DNA from: Leucobacter tardus
GTDB lineage: Bacteria; Actinomycetota; Actinomycetes; Actinomycetales; Microbacteriaceae
Assembly: GCF_017583045.1 (NCBI RefSeq)
Contig: NZ_JAGFBF010000001.1
Coordinates: 62,001 to 126,000 of the forward strand
DNA: 64,000 bases
Direction: 5' to 3'
The notes under the pieces are model-generated. The model ran no database searches and was not told the origin of the DNA. It worked only from the letters and a program-made list of their open reading frames with translations. The first letter of the stretch is position 1. Each line of letters begins with the position of its first letter. Positions 8,879 to 17,770 of the stretch are shown in pieces. Position numbers and translations under genes: made by a program.

Positions 8879-9763
8879 ATGCCCCGCTACGAGCCCCGCA
8901 TCGACGTCGCGTCCCTGAGCGCGATCGACGTGCACGTGCACATCGAAATGGATGAGCACGGCCACAACTCGTTGCCCGACGACCTCGCGGCGGCAGCGGC
9001 GCAGTACTTCAGCACCGGCGGGCTCCAGCCGCGGCTCGACGCCGTCGCGGACTACTACCGCGAGCGTCGCATGGCCGCAGTCGTCTTCACCGTCGACGCC
9101 ACCACGAATCTCGGCCACGAGCCGATCTCGAGCGCGGAGATCGCGGCGGGCGCCGCGGCGAACGCCGACGTGCTCGTGCCGTTCGGGTCGGTCGACCCGA
9201 ACCTGCCGGATGCGGTGGACCGCGTCGAGCGACTGATCGAGGAGAGCGGGGTGCGCGGCTTCAAGTTCCACCCCACGGTGCAGGGCTTCGACCCGAGCGA
9301 CGAGCGCTTCTATCCGATCTACGAGACCCTGCAACGAGCCGGAGTCGTCGCACTCTTCCACACCGGGCAGACCGGCATCGGAGCCGGCATGCGCGGCGGG
9401 CGCGGATTGCGGCTCGCACTGTCGAACCCGATGCTGCTGGACGGGGTCGCCGCCGACTTCGGCGATCTGCAGATCATCATGGCGCACCCCTCGGTTCCGT
9501 GGCAGGACGAGGCGATCTCGGTCGCCACGCACAAGCACAACACCTGGATCGACCTGTCGGGATGGAGCCCCAAGTACTTCCCACCGCAACTGGTGCGCAA
9601 CGCGGGCACGCTGCTGAAGGACCGCGTCCTCTTCGGCTCGGACTTCCCGATGCTGTCGCCCGACCGCTGGTTGCGCGACATCGAGCTGACGGACCTCAAA
9701 CCCGAGGCGTTGCCCGGAATCGTGAAAGACAACGCCGTGCGGCTGCTCGGCCTCGACGACTGA
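8879..9763 (+). CDS. Amidohydrolase-2 family protein (ACMSD-like TIM barrel)
   Basis: 294 residues from the ATG at 8879 with GAAGGAG upstream. The metal-binding D-V-H-V-H appears near residue 18-22, F-K-F-H-P at about 126, F-H-T-G near 159, M-A-H-P near 201 and G-S-D-F-P near 250, the sequence of ligands typical of ACMSD/gamma-resorcylate decarboxylase type amidohydrolases. The family does non-oxidative decarboxylation or hydrolysis of C-C/C-N bonds. It lies 43 bp after the SDR and 13 bp before the acyl-CoA dehydrogenase, so it acts in the same pathway; the substrate is not known. Confidence 0.85.
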   Translation: MPRYEPRIDVASLSAIDVHVHIEMDEHGHNSLPDDLAAAAAQYFSTGGLQPRLDAVADYYRERRMAAVVFTVDATTNLGHEPISSAEIAAGAAANADVLVPFGSVDPNLPDAVDRVERLIEESGVRGFKFHPTVQGFDPSDERFYPIYETLQRAGVVALFHTGQTGIGAGMRGGRGLRLALSNPMLLDGVAADFGDLQIIMAHPSVPWQDEAISVATHKHNTWIDLSGWSPKYFPPQLVRNAGTLLKDRVLFGSDFPMLSPDRWLRDIELTDLKPEALPGIVKDNAVRLLGLDD

Positions 9764-9776
9764 GCGGAGGGGGTCC

Positions 9777-10994
9777 ATGTCACCGTCGACGCAGCGCACC
9801 CGCGAGCCCGAGTTCACCCCGGATCGCACGTTCGGCATCGATCCGCTCGGCTACGCCCGCACGCACCTGAGTCCCGCGGCGGTCGCCGCGCTCGAGCAGC
9901 TGCAGACGGTACTCGAGCGCGATGTCGTCCCGCTCATGAACGCGGCGTGGGACACGGCGACCATGCCCGACGCGGTGATCGACGCGCTCGCGCCGCTCCG
10001 CCTCATGGATCCCGACGGAGTCGATGCCGATGAGGCGGCCTCGACGATGTTCAGCGGCCTCCGCAACTTCGTCCTCGCCCGAGCCGATGTCTCCGTGGCG
10101 ACGATGTTCAACGCGCAGTCGGGTCTCTTCCGCTCCACGGTGCGCCTCGGCGGCTCTCCCGAGCAGGTCGCCGACCTCGATCCGCGGATCCGCAGTTTCG
10201 CCTACCGCGGGGTCTTCGCCCTCACCGAACCCGACCACGGTTCGGACATCGCCGGCGGACTCGCGACCACCGCCACCCGCGAGGGCGACACCTGGATCAT
10301 CGACGGCGCGAAGCGCTGGATCGGCGGCGCGACCGCCGCCGACGGACTGGCCGTGTTCGCCCGCGACACGGCGGACGGCGAGGTCAAGTGCTTCCTGGTG
10401 CCGCGCACGGCCGCCGGGGTCGCCCTCGACGTCATCGGCGGCAAGATCTCGCTGCGCCCCATGCAGAACGCGCACATCACCCTCGACGGCGTCAGGGTCC
10501 CGGAGTCGGCACGTCTGCAGCGCATCGCTTCCTGGCGCGATGTCGCCGCCATCATGCGCCCGCTCCGGTCCGATGTGGCGTGGATCGCCACCGGCCTGCA
10601 GGCCGGTGCGCTCGAGGGCGCGCTGCGCCACGCGCGCGCTCGCGAGCAGTTCGGTCGACCGCTCGGGAGCTTCCAGCTGGTGCAGGAGAAGCTCGCGCGG
10701 ATCCTGGGCAACCTCACGGCATCGCTCGGCATGGTGACCGGGTTGTCGGCGGCGCAGGATCGCGGAGCGTTCAGCGATGCCAGCTCATCGCTCGCCAAGA
10801 TGTGGACGGCGCTCCACGCGCGCGAATCCGCGGCACTCGCCCGCGAGCTCGTGGGCGGCAACGGCATCGTGGTGGACTCGGACGTGGCCCGGTTCTTCGC
10901 CGACGCCGAAGCGGTCTACTCGTACGAGGGTACGCACGAGATCACGTCGCTGATCGTGGGCCGCGCCCTGACGGGAGTCTCGGCGTTCGTGTGA
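9777..10994 (+). CDS. Acyl-CoA dehydrogenase
   Basis: 405 residues, with GGAGGGGG just upstream of the ATG. The flavoprotein pattern is complete: A-L-T-E-P-D-H-G-S-D near residue 150 (flavin and substrate binding), then I-D-G-A-K-R-W-I-G-G. The C-terminal Y-E-G-T-H-E-I at 383-389 places the catalytic Glu at 384, as in glutaryl-CoA and related short-chain acyl-CoA dehydrogenases. It removes hydrogens at C2-C3 of an acyl-CoA, passing electrons to ETF. It is third in the SDR operon. The closest subfamily looks like the GcdH group, but decarboxylation cannot be claimed. Confidence 0.9.
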   Translation: MSPSTQRTREPEFTPDRTFGIDPLGYARTHLSPAAVAALEQLQTVLERDVVPLMNAAWDTATMPDAVIDALAPLRLMDPDGVDADEAASTMFSGLRNFVLARADVSVATMFNAQSGLFRSTVRLGGSPEQVADLDPRIRSFAYRGVFALTEPDHGSDIAGGLATTATREGDTWIIDGAKRWIGGATAADGLAVFARDTADGEVKCFLVPRTAAGVALDVIGGKISLRPMQNAHITLDGVRVPESARLQRIASWRDVAAIMRPLRSDVAWIATGLQAGALEGALRHARAREQFGRPLGSFQLVQEKLARILGNLTASLGMVTGLSAAQDRGAFSDASSSLAKMWTALHARESAALARELVGGNGIVVDSDVARFFADAEAVYSYEGTHEITSLIVGRALTGVSAFV

Positions 10995-11128
10995 GTGCGA
11001 CACGCGCGGCGTCGTGCGCGCAGCGCATGAGGCGTCGCCGAGGTTTCGGTAGGCTTCGCATGACAGTGCCGCCCCCGCTCGCCGAGCGCGCCGCCGAGAT
11101 TCCACGCCCGTCGTGAGGATGGAGACGT

Positions 11129-11791
11129 ATGACTTCCCGACCGGCATCTCCCGCGCTCGGCATGATCGCCTCCGCCGCGGCGATGACCGCGATCGTGGGC
11201 ATCTGGGTGTCTCGGGTCTTCACCTCTGAGAGCGCGTACGTGAGCGAGATGGGAGCCGCGGGCGCACCCATGGCGACGGTCTTCAATCTGTCGCTGGTGC
11301 TCGTCGGCGTGGCGGCATTCCTCGTGGAACGGTCGCTGCACGCGCATCCGGTCGTGCACGCGCACCTCCTTCCGCAACTGGGGGGCGCGCTGCTCATCGG
11401 CGGATTGATGTTCGTGGTCGCGGCGACGGTCACCTGCACCGAGGGGTGCCCCGTGCCCTTCACGGCGGGATCGACCGTCCAGGACTTCATCCACATCGCG
11501 AGTGCGGTACTGGGGTTCGGCGCAGCGCTCGCGGCGATGGTCATCACCGGGTTCGCCGGCCGTTCGCGGTGGGTGAGAACCGTCAGCCTCGGAGGAGCGC
11601 TCGCGGTTCTGGTCACCGCGTCGACGGGTGCCCTGATCGCGCTCTTCGACGGCCCCACCTGGTTCGGCGGGTGGCTGGAGTTCGTCGCCACCACCATCGC
11701 GATCGTCTGGCTCGCGCTGCTCGCCTGGCATCTGAGCCGTCTCTCGCGACGCCGTCCGCTCACCGCTGCGCGTCTCTCGCGAATGTGGTGA
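11129..11791 (+). CDS. DUF998-like integral membrane protein
   Basis: 220 residues with GGAG upstream. Six hydrophobic segments are visible (about residues 10-28, 50-65, 83-102, 124-142, 152-172 and 183-202). The spacing and the V-S-E-M-G-A-A-G-A-P segment after helix 1 match DUF998 proteins. No catalytic motif is seen and no function is known to me. Its last 32 bp overlap the convergent resolvase-like gene. A TAGGCT hexamer at 11050-11055 could be a -10 element about 75 bp upstream. Confidence 0.7.
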   Translation: MTSRPASPALGMIASAAAMTAIVGIWVSRVFTSESAYVSEMGAAGAPMATVFNLSLVLVGVAAFLVERSLHAHPVVHAHLLPQLGGALLIGGLMFVVAATVTCTEGCPVPFTAGSTVQDFIHIASAVLGFGAALAAMVITGFAGRSRWVRTVSLGGALAVLVTASTGALIALFDGPTWFGGWLEFVATTIAIVWLALLAWHLSRLSRRRPLTAARLSRMW

Positions 11792-12326
11792 TGATCGTCG
11801 TGACGCCCACGCCGAGCAGGGCGGCGATGCGGGCGACGGTGTGCCCCTGTCGGCGCAGGCAGCGCGCCGCGGACAGTCGCTCGGGAGTCATCACCGGCGA
11901 CCGACGAGCCACTGGACCGCGGATCCGTTCGAACCGTCTGCGATAGCCGTCATCATCGAGGTCGGCGGCTTCGCGAAGCCCGCCCAGGGCAGTGGCGAAC
12001 TCGGCGATCGCCAGCCCCGAAGCCGTCGTCGTGTCGAGGGCGGGTGCGTCGAGGCTCCGCAAGTGAACGCCTCGGCGGTGCAGGTCGGAAATGATCCGGA
12101 CCGCGGTCGTCTCACCGCTCGCAACGCGATCGAGCGACCGGATCAGCAGCGTATCGCCCCGCTGCACGAAGCGGAGACAGCGGGCCCACTCCGGTCGTTC
12201 CCTGAGACGCGTCGACGCGGCTCGATCGACGAAGACTCGTGCGGCTCCGGCCTCAGTGAGTTCGCGCTCCTGGCCGGAGGACCGCGACCCCCGCGGCAGC
12301 CGGGCGTACCCTACGACCTGAACCAC
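11760..12326 (-). CDS. Resolvase/invertase-family serine recombinase homologue lacking the catalytic serine
   Basis: 188 residues from a GTG at 12326 with GGAG 5-6 bases upstream. The fold markers of Tn3-type resolvases are present: V-V-G-Y-A-R at residues 4-9, G-D-T-L-L-I-R-S-L-D-R near residue 60, and a C-terminal HTH (R-L-S-A-A-R-C-L-R-R-Q-G-H-T-V-A-R-I-A-A-L-L-G-V). Where active enzymes have Y-A-R-V-S, this one has Y-A-R-L-P, so Pro11 replaces the nucleophilic serine. The second Arg of the D-R-L-x-R motif is Ser here. Ser14, 16 and 17 are nearby but out of register. Either it is inactive and kept as a DNA-binding protein, or it is decaying. No transposon ends were seen. Confidence 0.75.
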   Translation of the reverse strand: MVQVVGYARLPRGSRSSGQERELTEAGAARVFVDRAASTRLRERPEWARCLRFVQRGDTLLIRSLDRVASGETTAVRIISDLHRRGVHLRSLDAPALDTTTASGLAIAEFATALGGLREAADLDDDGYRRRFERIRGPVARRSPVMTPERLSAARCLRRQGHTVARIAALLGVGVTTIITTFARDAQR

Positions 12327-12436
12327 ATGCGCTCCATCACCGTTGCGAACAGACTGCAGACATGCCGGTCGTCCCGCACCAGTGCCTGCACCGGTGCTTC
12401 GTCACGCGCGTGCTTCCGGATGGGTGCACCGTCATA

Positions 12437-12464
12437 CCGGGGTGCCATTCGGGAGGCACCCCGG
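12437..12464. repeat. Strong 10-bp hairpin between recombinase and DUF418 genes
   Basis: CCGGGGTGCC at 12437-12446 and GGCACCCCGG at 12455-12464 form a perfect stem around an 8-base loop. It lies in the 265-bp divergent spacer. No T-run follows on either strand, so it is not a standard terminator; it may be an operator or a recombination-related site. A second perfect palindrome, GGCCCCGGGGCC, lies at 12505-12516. Confidence 0.5.
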
Positions 12465-12591
12465 GAGGACTCGGGGCCGGATCGCTCGCTTTTAGACTCC
12501 TTGACGGCCCCGGGGCCGGCCCACCACGCACGTCTCCGTGCGCCGTCCCCCGAATTCGTCGCTGGCGCTGCAGAGCGCCGGGAAGGAAGAC

Positions 12592-13635
12592 ATGCATCAC
12601 GCGACCGCAGCACCCCCGCGAACATCTGAGCCCGCGCCCGGACTCACACCTCGAATCGCGGTCCTCGATGTGCTGCGCGGCATCGCGATCATCGGCATCA
12701 TTCCCGTGAACGTCTCCGCCATCGCCCGCTGGGGGTACGACACTGCGCCCACTCCCCGCCCAGATGACCCGTCACCGATCGACGTCGTCACCGGACTGGT
12801 CTTCGAAAGCCGCATGATGCCGCTCTTCGCGCTGTTGTTCGGCATCGGTTTCGCGCTCTTCCTGCGATCGACGCGGACGCGCACCCCGCGCCCGCGCGTC
12901 GTGCTCACGCGCCGCCTCGTCTTCCTCGCGATCGTCGGGGTGCTGCATCACCTCGTGTATCCGGGCGAAGTACTCGCGTTCTACGCGGTGGGAGGGATGA
13001 TCATCCTGCTCCCGGCCAGCTTCTTCCCGCGCTGGGTGCCGCTCGTCGGAGGCATCGTGCTCACGATCGCCGGCGCGCCGTTCAGCGGCCCGCTGCTGAT
13101 TCCTGGCCTGTTCCTCCTGGGACTGGCGATCGCCGAGTACGATCTCGTCACGGTGCTGATGCGCCGCCCGGGCATCCTCGCCGCCGCGTTCGGGGCCTTC
13201 ACGGTCGCCGCCGGAAGCGTCGCGGCGCTGCAGCTCGATGAGATCGCGCTCGGCTCGTTCTCGAAGCCGGGGCGCATCGCTGGTGTGCTGACGATGTTCG
13301 CGCTCGCCACCGGGGTCATGCTGCTGATGCGCAGCAGCGTCGCCGCTCGCACGCTCACCGTGCTGTTCGCGCCGCTCGGCCGGATGGCCTTCACGAACTA
13401 CCTGTGCACCACCGCGCTGGTCCTGGCACTGGCATGCGTGATCGATGCGCCGAGCATCCCGTGGCTGTCCGAGTACGGGTATATCGTCATGGCGGCGGCG
13501 GCTCCGTTGCTCTGGGCCTTCTCGACCCTCTGGTTGCGTTTCTTCCGTTTCGGTCCTCTGGAGTGGGTGTGGCGCACCGTCACCTGGTGGAAGCCGCAAC
13601 CGTTGCGCCGGTCACCGCACCGGGCGGGCGACTGA
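12592..13635 (+). CDS. DUF418-type integral membrane protein
   Basis: 347 residues from the ATG at 12592, preferred over an upstream frame start because GGAAGGAAGA precedes it. The N-terminal R-I-A-V-L-D-V-L-R-G-I-A-I-I-G-I helix, the M-P-L-F-A-L-L-F-G-I-G segment, and the C-terminal R-M-A-F-T-N-Y-L plus F-R-F-G-P-L-E-W-V-W-R signature identify the DUF418 family of polytopic membrane proteins (related to acyltransferase-3/NagX-like folds). About nine to ten membrane helices are visible. Function unknown; no operon partners. It ends 17 bp before the stop of the convergent ABC ATPase. Confidence 0.85.
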   Translation: MHHATAAPPRTSEPAPGLTPRIAVLDVLRGIAIIGIIPVNVSAIARWGYDTAPTPRPDDPSPIDVVTGLVFESRMMPLFALLFGIGFALFLRSTRTRTPRPRVVLTRRLVFLAIVGVLHHLVYPGEVLAFYAVGGMIILLPASFFPRWVPLVGGIVLTIAGAPFSGPLLIPGLFLLGLAIAEYDLVTVLMRRPGILAAAFGAFTVAAGSVAALQLDEIALGSFSKPGRIAGVLTMFALATGVMLLMRSSVAARTLTVLFAPLGRMAFTNYLCTTALVLALACVIDAPSIPWLSEYGYIVMAAAAPLLWAFSTLWLRFFRFGPLEWVWRTVTWWKPQPLRRSPHRAGD

Positions 13636-13652
13636 CCGGTCGCGGGATCGCC

Positions 13653-14519
13653 TCACGCGGCCTGGTCTGCCCCGTCCGCCCGGAAACCCCGCTTCGCCAA
13701 CTGAATCTGCTCGTAGACGTGGTGCCGCAGCTCGGTGAACCGCGGCAGCGCCCGGGTCTCCAGCTGGTCGCGCTGCTCGGGCAGGTCGACCACGAGGTCC
13801 TCTTGCACGATCGTCGGAGAGCTGGAGAGCATGATGACCCGCTCGGCGAGGTACACGGACTCGTCGATGTCGTGCGTCACGAACAGCACGGAGATGCCGA
13901 GCTCTCGGCGGACCTTGCGCACCAGATCTTCGAGGTCGGCCCGGGTCTGCGCATCGACGGCGGCGAAGGGCTCGTCCATGAGCAGCACCTCCGGCTGGTA
14001 GGCGATCGCGCGTGCGATCGCCACCCGCTGCTGCATGCCGCCGGAGAGCTGCCACGGGTACGACCGCGGCACGTGGTCGAGGCCGACGTTGCGCAAGGCC
14101 TCGTCGACGATCCGTGTGCGCTCGGCTTTCGGCATGCCGGCGTTCTTGAGCGGCAGCTCGACGTTCTCTGCGACCCGGAGCCACGGGAACAGCGAGCGCC
14201 CGTACTCCTGGAACACGACGGCCATCTTCTTCGGCGGGGCCGTGACCGTCTTGCCGTCGAGCACCACCTCCCCGCTCGTGGGCTCGAGCAGGCCGGCGAT
14301 GCACTTGAGCAGGGTCGTCTTGCCCGATCCCGACGGGCCGACGAGGCACGTGAGCTCGTTCTTGCCGAGGTCGAACGTGAGGTCGCGCACGGCTTCGATG
14401 TCGCCGCCGTCGGTGCGGTAGATCTTCTGGAGTCCGCGCACCGACAGCAACGTCTCCGCTGCGGGGAGGGTGCGCCCGTACGAGAGCGTGTCGAGCGGGG
14501 GCGAAGTGTCAGGCAGCAT
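13653..14519 (-). CDS. ABC importer ATPase, SsuB/TauB (nitrate/sulfonate/taurine) type
   Basis: 288 residues. Walker A G-P-S-G-S-G-K-T-T at 61-69, a Q-loop in V-F-Q-E-Y, signature L-S-G-G-M-Q-Q-R, Walker B V-L-L-M-D-E-P and switch H in V-T-H-D-I-D-E-S-V. The D-I-D-E-S ending after the H-loop is typical of the SsuB/TauB branch. It is the last gene of a six-gene minus-strand operon and overlaps the upstream permease by 11 bp. In this branch the substrate is a sulfonate, nitrate or an aromatic/aliphatic carboxylate; the acyl-CoA ligase in the operon favours a carboxylate. Confidence 0.92.
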   Translation of the reverse strand: MLPDTSPPLDTLSYGRTLPAAETLLSVRGLQKIYRTDGGDIEAVRDLTFDLGKNELTCLVGPSGSGKTTLLKCIAGLLEPTSGEVVLDGKTVTAPPKKMAVVFQEYGRSLFPWLRVAENVELPLKNAGMPKAERTRIVDEALRNVGLDHVPRSYPWQLSGGMQQRVAIARAIAYQPEVLLMDEPFAAVDAQTRADLEDLVRKVRRELGISVLFVTHDIDESVYLAERVIMLSSSPTIVQEDLVVDLPEQRDQLETRALPRFTELRHHVYEQIQLAKRGFRADGADQAA

Positions 14520-15285
14520 TCTCGAGATCCTTCAGTCGGTGGTACCAGCGGAGCACACGTCGTTCGACGAAGCGGAAGATGACGGCCACGAGGTAGCCGA
14601 GGAGTCCCAGCACGAGGATGCCCGACCACATCTCGGGAATCGCGAAACTGCGCTGGAACTGGATCACGGAGAACCCGAGACCCGAGGTCGAGGCGAACAT
14701 CTCGGAGATGATCATGAGCATGAGGCCGATAGGCAGGCTCTGCCTGATGCCGGTGAAGATCTGCGGGGTCGCCGACGGAAGCACCTGGTAGCGCACCCGG
14801 TTGAACCCGGTGATGCCGTACGAGCGGCTCGTCTCCGACTGCACCGAGTCGGCCGCGCGCACCCCCTCGACCGTGTTGAGCAGCACGGGCCAGATCGCCG
14901 CGAGCACGATGATGAAGATCTTCATCCAGTCCGTGGGTCCGAAGACGAGCATGAGCACCGGGATCAGCACCGGCGGGGGCAGCGCGCGGAAGAACTCGAA
15001 CACCGGTTCCGTCAGCGCCCGCAGGTTTCTGCTCAGGCCGACGAGCAGTCCGAGCAGGATTCCGCCGACGATGGCGATCGCGATCCCCACGACGAAGCGG
15101 AGCACGCTCGGCAGCACATCGATCCAGATGCGCGGCCCGATCCAGGTGTCCCAGAACTTCACGACCAGTTCACCCGGCGTCGGCACGAAGAAGCTGTCGT
15201 TCGCGAGGGTCGAGATCCACCAGATGAGAATGAGCAGTACCGGGAGTCCGAGCGTGAACAGCACGCCCGTCAGTGTCCGTTTCAT
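14509..15285 (-). CDS. ABC importer permease, SsuC type (first of two)
   Basis: 258 residues from the ATG at 15285, which overlaps the preceding permease stop as ATGA. Helix 1 is at residues 8-27. The BPD-transport loop is R-S-Y-G-I-T-G-F-N-R-V-R-Y-Q-V-L-P-S-A-T-P-Q-I near residue 160, the ATPase contact. Six membrane helices overall, normal for SsuC. It is paired with another permease of the same family, so the channel may be a heterodimer, whereas SsuC normally homodimerises. Confidence 0.9.
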   Translation of the reverse strand: MKRTLTGVLFTLGLPVLLILIWWISTLANDSFFVPTPGELVVKFWDTWIGPRIWIDVLPSVLRFVVGIAIAIVGGILLGLLVGLSRNLRALTEPVFEFFRALPPPVLIPVLMLVFGPTDWMKIFIIVLAAIWPVLLNTVEGVRAADSVQSETSRSYGITGFNRVRYQVLPSATPQIFTGIRQSLPIGLMLMIISEMFASTSGLGFSVIQFQRSFAIPEMWSGILVLGLLGYLVAVIFRFVERRVLRWYHRLKDLENAA

Positions 15286-16133
15286 GCGGCGACCTCCCCG
15301 CGAACCGATTCGTGCCAGGCGAGCATGCGGCGCTCCAGGAAGCGTGCCCCCAGATTGATCACGACGCCGAGCAGTCCGGTCGCCACGACGAGCGCGTACA
15401 TCGTGGCGTACTGACCGCCGTTCTGCGCCCGGGAGATCTCGAGCCCGAGCCCCGGTGTGCCGATGATGAGCTGCGCGGTGATCGCGAGGATCAGCGCGAC
15501 CGCCGCGGCGAGCCGCAGCCCGGTCATGAGGTACGGCAGCGTGGTCGGCAGCACGATGCTCTTCACCCGCTGCCAGGTCGAGAAGCCGTAACTGCGCCCG
15601 GTAGCCATGGCGACCTGGTCGACGTCGGCGACGCCGTAGAGCACCTGGATGAAGATCTGCCAGAAGGACGCGTAGACGATGAGCAGCAGGCTCGACTCGA
15701 TCCGCACCCCGAACAGCAGCACGGCGAGCGGAATCAGCGCGACCGAGGGGATGGGGCGCAGAAACTCGACCGTGGAGTGCGTCGCCCGTTTCATGAACGG
15801 GGACAGCCCGACGATCACGCCGAGCACGGCTCCCAGCACGAACGCGATCGCGAGTCCGAGCGCCCAGGCGGTCAGGGTGTCGCCGATCGCCCCCCAGAAG
15901 TCGGCGAACGTCACGATGGTGGCGAGCTGCGGCAACACTTCTGACGGCGGCGGAAGGAAGCGGGGATCGACGAGGTTCGTGCGCGCCGCTACCTCCCAGA
16001 CGGCGAGCAGGGCGACGATCCCGGCGACGCCGAGCACCGCCTTGCGCGGCCGGAAGCTGCGCCTGCGCTCGCGAGCTCTCGCGATGGTGACCACGGTGGT
16101 GACGGTCTGCTCCGGTGCAGTGGTGTGCGTCAT
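15282..16133 (-). CDS. ABC importer permease, SsuC type (second of two)
   Basis: 283 residues with a near-ideal AAGGAGGG 6 bases before the ATG. A charged cytoplasmic N-terminus of about 30 residues precedes helix 1 (L-G-V-A-G-I-V-A-L-L-A-V-W-E). The coupling loop is A-T-G-R-S-Y-G-F-S-T-W-Q-R-V-K-S-I-V-L-P-T-T. It sits 33 bp downstream of the acyl-CoA ligase gene. With the other permease and the ATPase it forms the membrane part of the importer. Confidence 0.9.
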   Translation of the reverse strand: MTHTTAPEQTVTTVVTIARARERRRSFRPRKAVLGVAGIVALLAVWEVAARTNLVDPRFLPPPSEVLPQLATIVTFADFWGAIGDTLTAWALGLAIAFVLGAVLGVIVGLSPFMKRATHSTVEFLRPIPSVALIPLAVLLFGVRIESSLLLIVYASFWQIFIQVLYGVADVDQVAMATGRSYGFSTWQRVKSIVLPTTLPYLMTGLRLAAAVALILAITAQLIIGTPGLGLEISRAQNGGQYATMYALVVATGLLGVVINLGARFLERRMLAWHESVRGEVAA

Positions 16134-16166
16134 GCGTCCCTCCTTTCGTCTCGGTGCGGGTGCACG

Positions 16167-17693
16167 TCAGCTCCCGGCGAACTGGCGTCGCAGATCGGTC
16201 TTGCGGATCTTGCCGCTCGCCGTCCGCGGAAACTCGTCGACGAAGACGATGCGCTTCGGCACCTTGTACTTCGCGAGTCGAGTGGCGAGATGGTCGACGA
16301 TCGCCTCGGCGTCGAGGCTCTCGGGCTCGCGCAACTGCACGATCGCGAGCGGTACCTCGCCCCACTTCTCGTCCGGAACGCCGATGAGGGCGGTACCGGC
16401 GATCTGCGAGAATTCCATGATGACCGCCTCGACCTCGGCCGAGTAGATGTTCTCGCCGCCCGAGATGATCATGTCTTTCAACCGATCGGTGACGAAGAGG
16501 TAACCGTCGGTATCGAAGTAGCCGAGGTCCCCCGAGCGCACCCAGCCGTCGACGATCGCCTCGCTCGTAGCCTCGGGACGACGCCAGTACTCGTGGATGA
16601 CATTGGGTCCGCTGATCCAGATCTCGCCGACCTCACCCCTCGGCAGCGTCGCGCCGTCGGCGCCGACGACTTTCACATCGGTGAAGAAGTGCGCGATCCC
16701 GGACGAGCCGATCTTGTGCTGCGCCATATGCGCCGGGAGCGCCGTCGCGCTCGGCGAGGTCTCGGTCATGCCGTACCCCATCGAGAAGCCGAGCCCGCGT
16801 GCCGCGTACGCGTCCATGGTGCGCTCGGGCACCGCCGAACCGCCGCACGTGAGTCGCTGGAGACTGCTGATGTCGCTCGTCTCCCACGCCTCGTGCTCCT
16901 GCAGCATCTGGTAGGTCGTCGGCACACCGGCGAGCATCGTGATCCGCTCGCGTTCGATCGTCGCGAGCACCCGACCCGGATCGAACTTCTCGTGCAGCAC
17001 GACGGTGCCGCCCTGCAGCAGCACCGTCAGCGCGCCATTGGTGAGGGAGGCGACGTGGAACATGGGCGAGATGAGGAGCACGCGCTCACCGGGGCTCACG
17101 CCGTAGTCCACGATCACGTTGAAGGTGTTCCACGTCAGGTTGCCGTGCGTGAGCACGGCGCCCTTCGGGTGGCCGGTGGTCCCCGAGGTGTAGAGGATCA
17201 GCGCCGGATCGTCGAGAGCGACGGGAAGGTCGACGGGCGCATCGGAGCGTCCCGAGGCGACGACGGTCTCGTAGTCTTCGAGCTGATGCTCTGCGGTGCC
17301 GCCGACCATGATGTGCCGGCTCACCCCGGTCGACCAGCTCCCGGCCCGAGCCAGATCACGGAGATCCGACTGGAAGACGAGCGTTTTCGCCGCGGAGTTC
17401 TCGAGCATGAACTCGATCTCGGGCCCGGCGAGTCGGGTGTTCAACGGGACGAAGATCGCCCCGAGGCTGGCCGTGGCGAAGAAGACCTCGAGCAGCGAGG
17501 GGTGGTTGTTGCCCAGGTAGGCGACCCGCTGGCCCGCCGCCACGCCGCGTGCAGCGAGCGCATCGGTCAGGCGCGCGACGCGCTCGGCGAAGACGCCGTA
17601 GGTGATCCGCTCGTCGCCGTGCACGATCGCGACGCGATCGGCGTGACGCAAGGCTTTGCGGGCGATCCACGGGCCGATGCCGGTGTTCTGCAC
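16167..17693 (-). CDS. Acyl-CoA ligase / AMP-dependent synthetase
   Basis: 508 residues from a GTG at 17693 preceded by AGGGAG. AMP-binding (ANL) signature L-Y-T-S-G-T-T-G-H-P-K-G-A near residue 162, then G-Y-G-M-T-E-T, the hinge S-G-D-L-G-Y-F-D-T-D-G-Y, D-R-L-K-D-M-I-I-S-G-G-E-N-I-Y, and C-terminal catalytic lysine in S-G-K-I-R-K-T-D-L. It activates a carboxylic acid to its CoA thioester through an acyl-AMP. Being sandwiched between the binding-protein gene and the permeases, it very probably acts on the acid this importer brings in, the CoA step trapping the substrate. Chain type (aromatic or fatty) is not resolved. Confidence 0.9.
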   Translation of the reverse strand: MQNTGIGPWIARKALRHADRVAIVHGDERITYGVFAERVARLTDALAARGVAAGQRVAYLGNNHPSLLEVFFATASLGAIFVPLNTRLAGPEIEFMLENSAAKTLVFQSDLRDLARAGSWSTGVSRHIMVGGTAEHQLEDYETVVASGRSDAPVDLPVALDDPALILYTSGTTGHPKGAVLTHGNLTWNTFNVIVDYGVSPGERVLLISPMFHVASLTNGALTVLLQGGTVVLHEKFDPGRVLATIERERITMLAGVPTTYQMLQEHEAWETSDISSLQRLTCGGSAVPERTMDAYAARGLGFSMGYGMTETSPSATALPAHMAQHKIGSSGIAHFFTDVKVVGADGATLPRGEVGEIWISGPNVIHEYWRRPEATSEAIVDGWVRSGDLGYFDTDGYLFVTDRLKDMIISGGENIYSAEVEAVIMEFSQIAGTALIGVPDEKWGEVPLAIVQLREPESLDAEAIVDHLATRLAKYKVPKRIVFVDEFPRTASGKIRKTDLRRQFAGS

Positions 17694-17770
17694 GCCTGCT
17701 CCCTTCGATGAGGATCCGGCGGGCCGAGGACGAGGTGACCGTCCCCGGCCCGCTCGGAGCGCGGGGCTGA

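Noticed and set aside
11760-12591. Transposon or integron at the resolvase-like gene
   Set aside because: No transposase, terminal inverted repeats, target duplication or cassette array was found around it.
12362-12709. Plus-strand frame through the divergent spacer into the DUF418 gene
   Set aside because: No ribosome site; Cys/Arg/Pro-rich translation, and it overlaps the well-supported DUF418 start in another frame.
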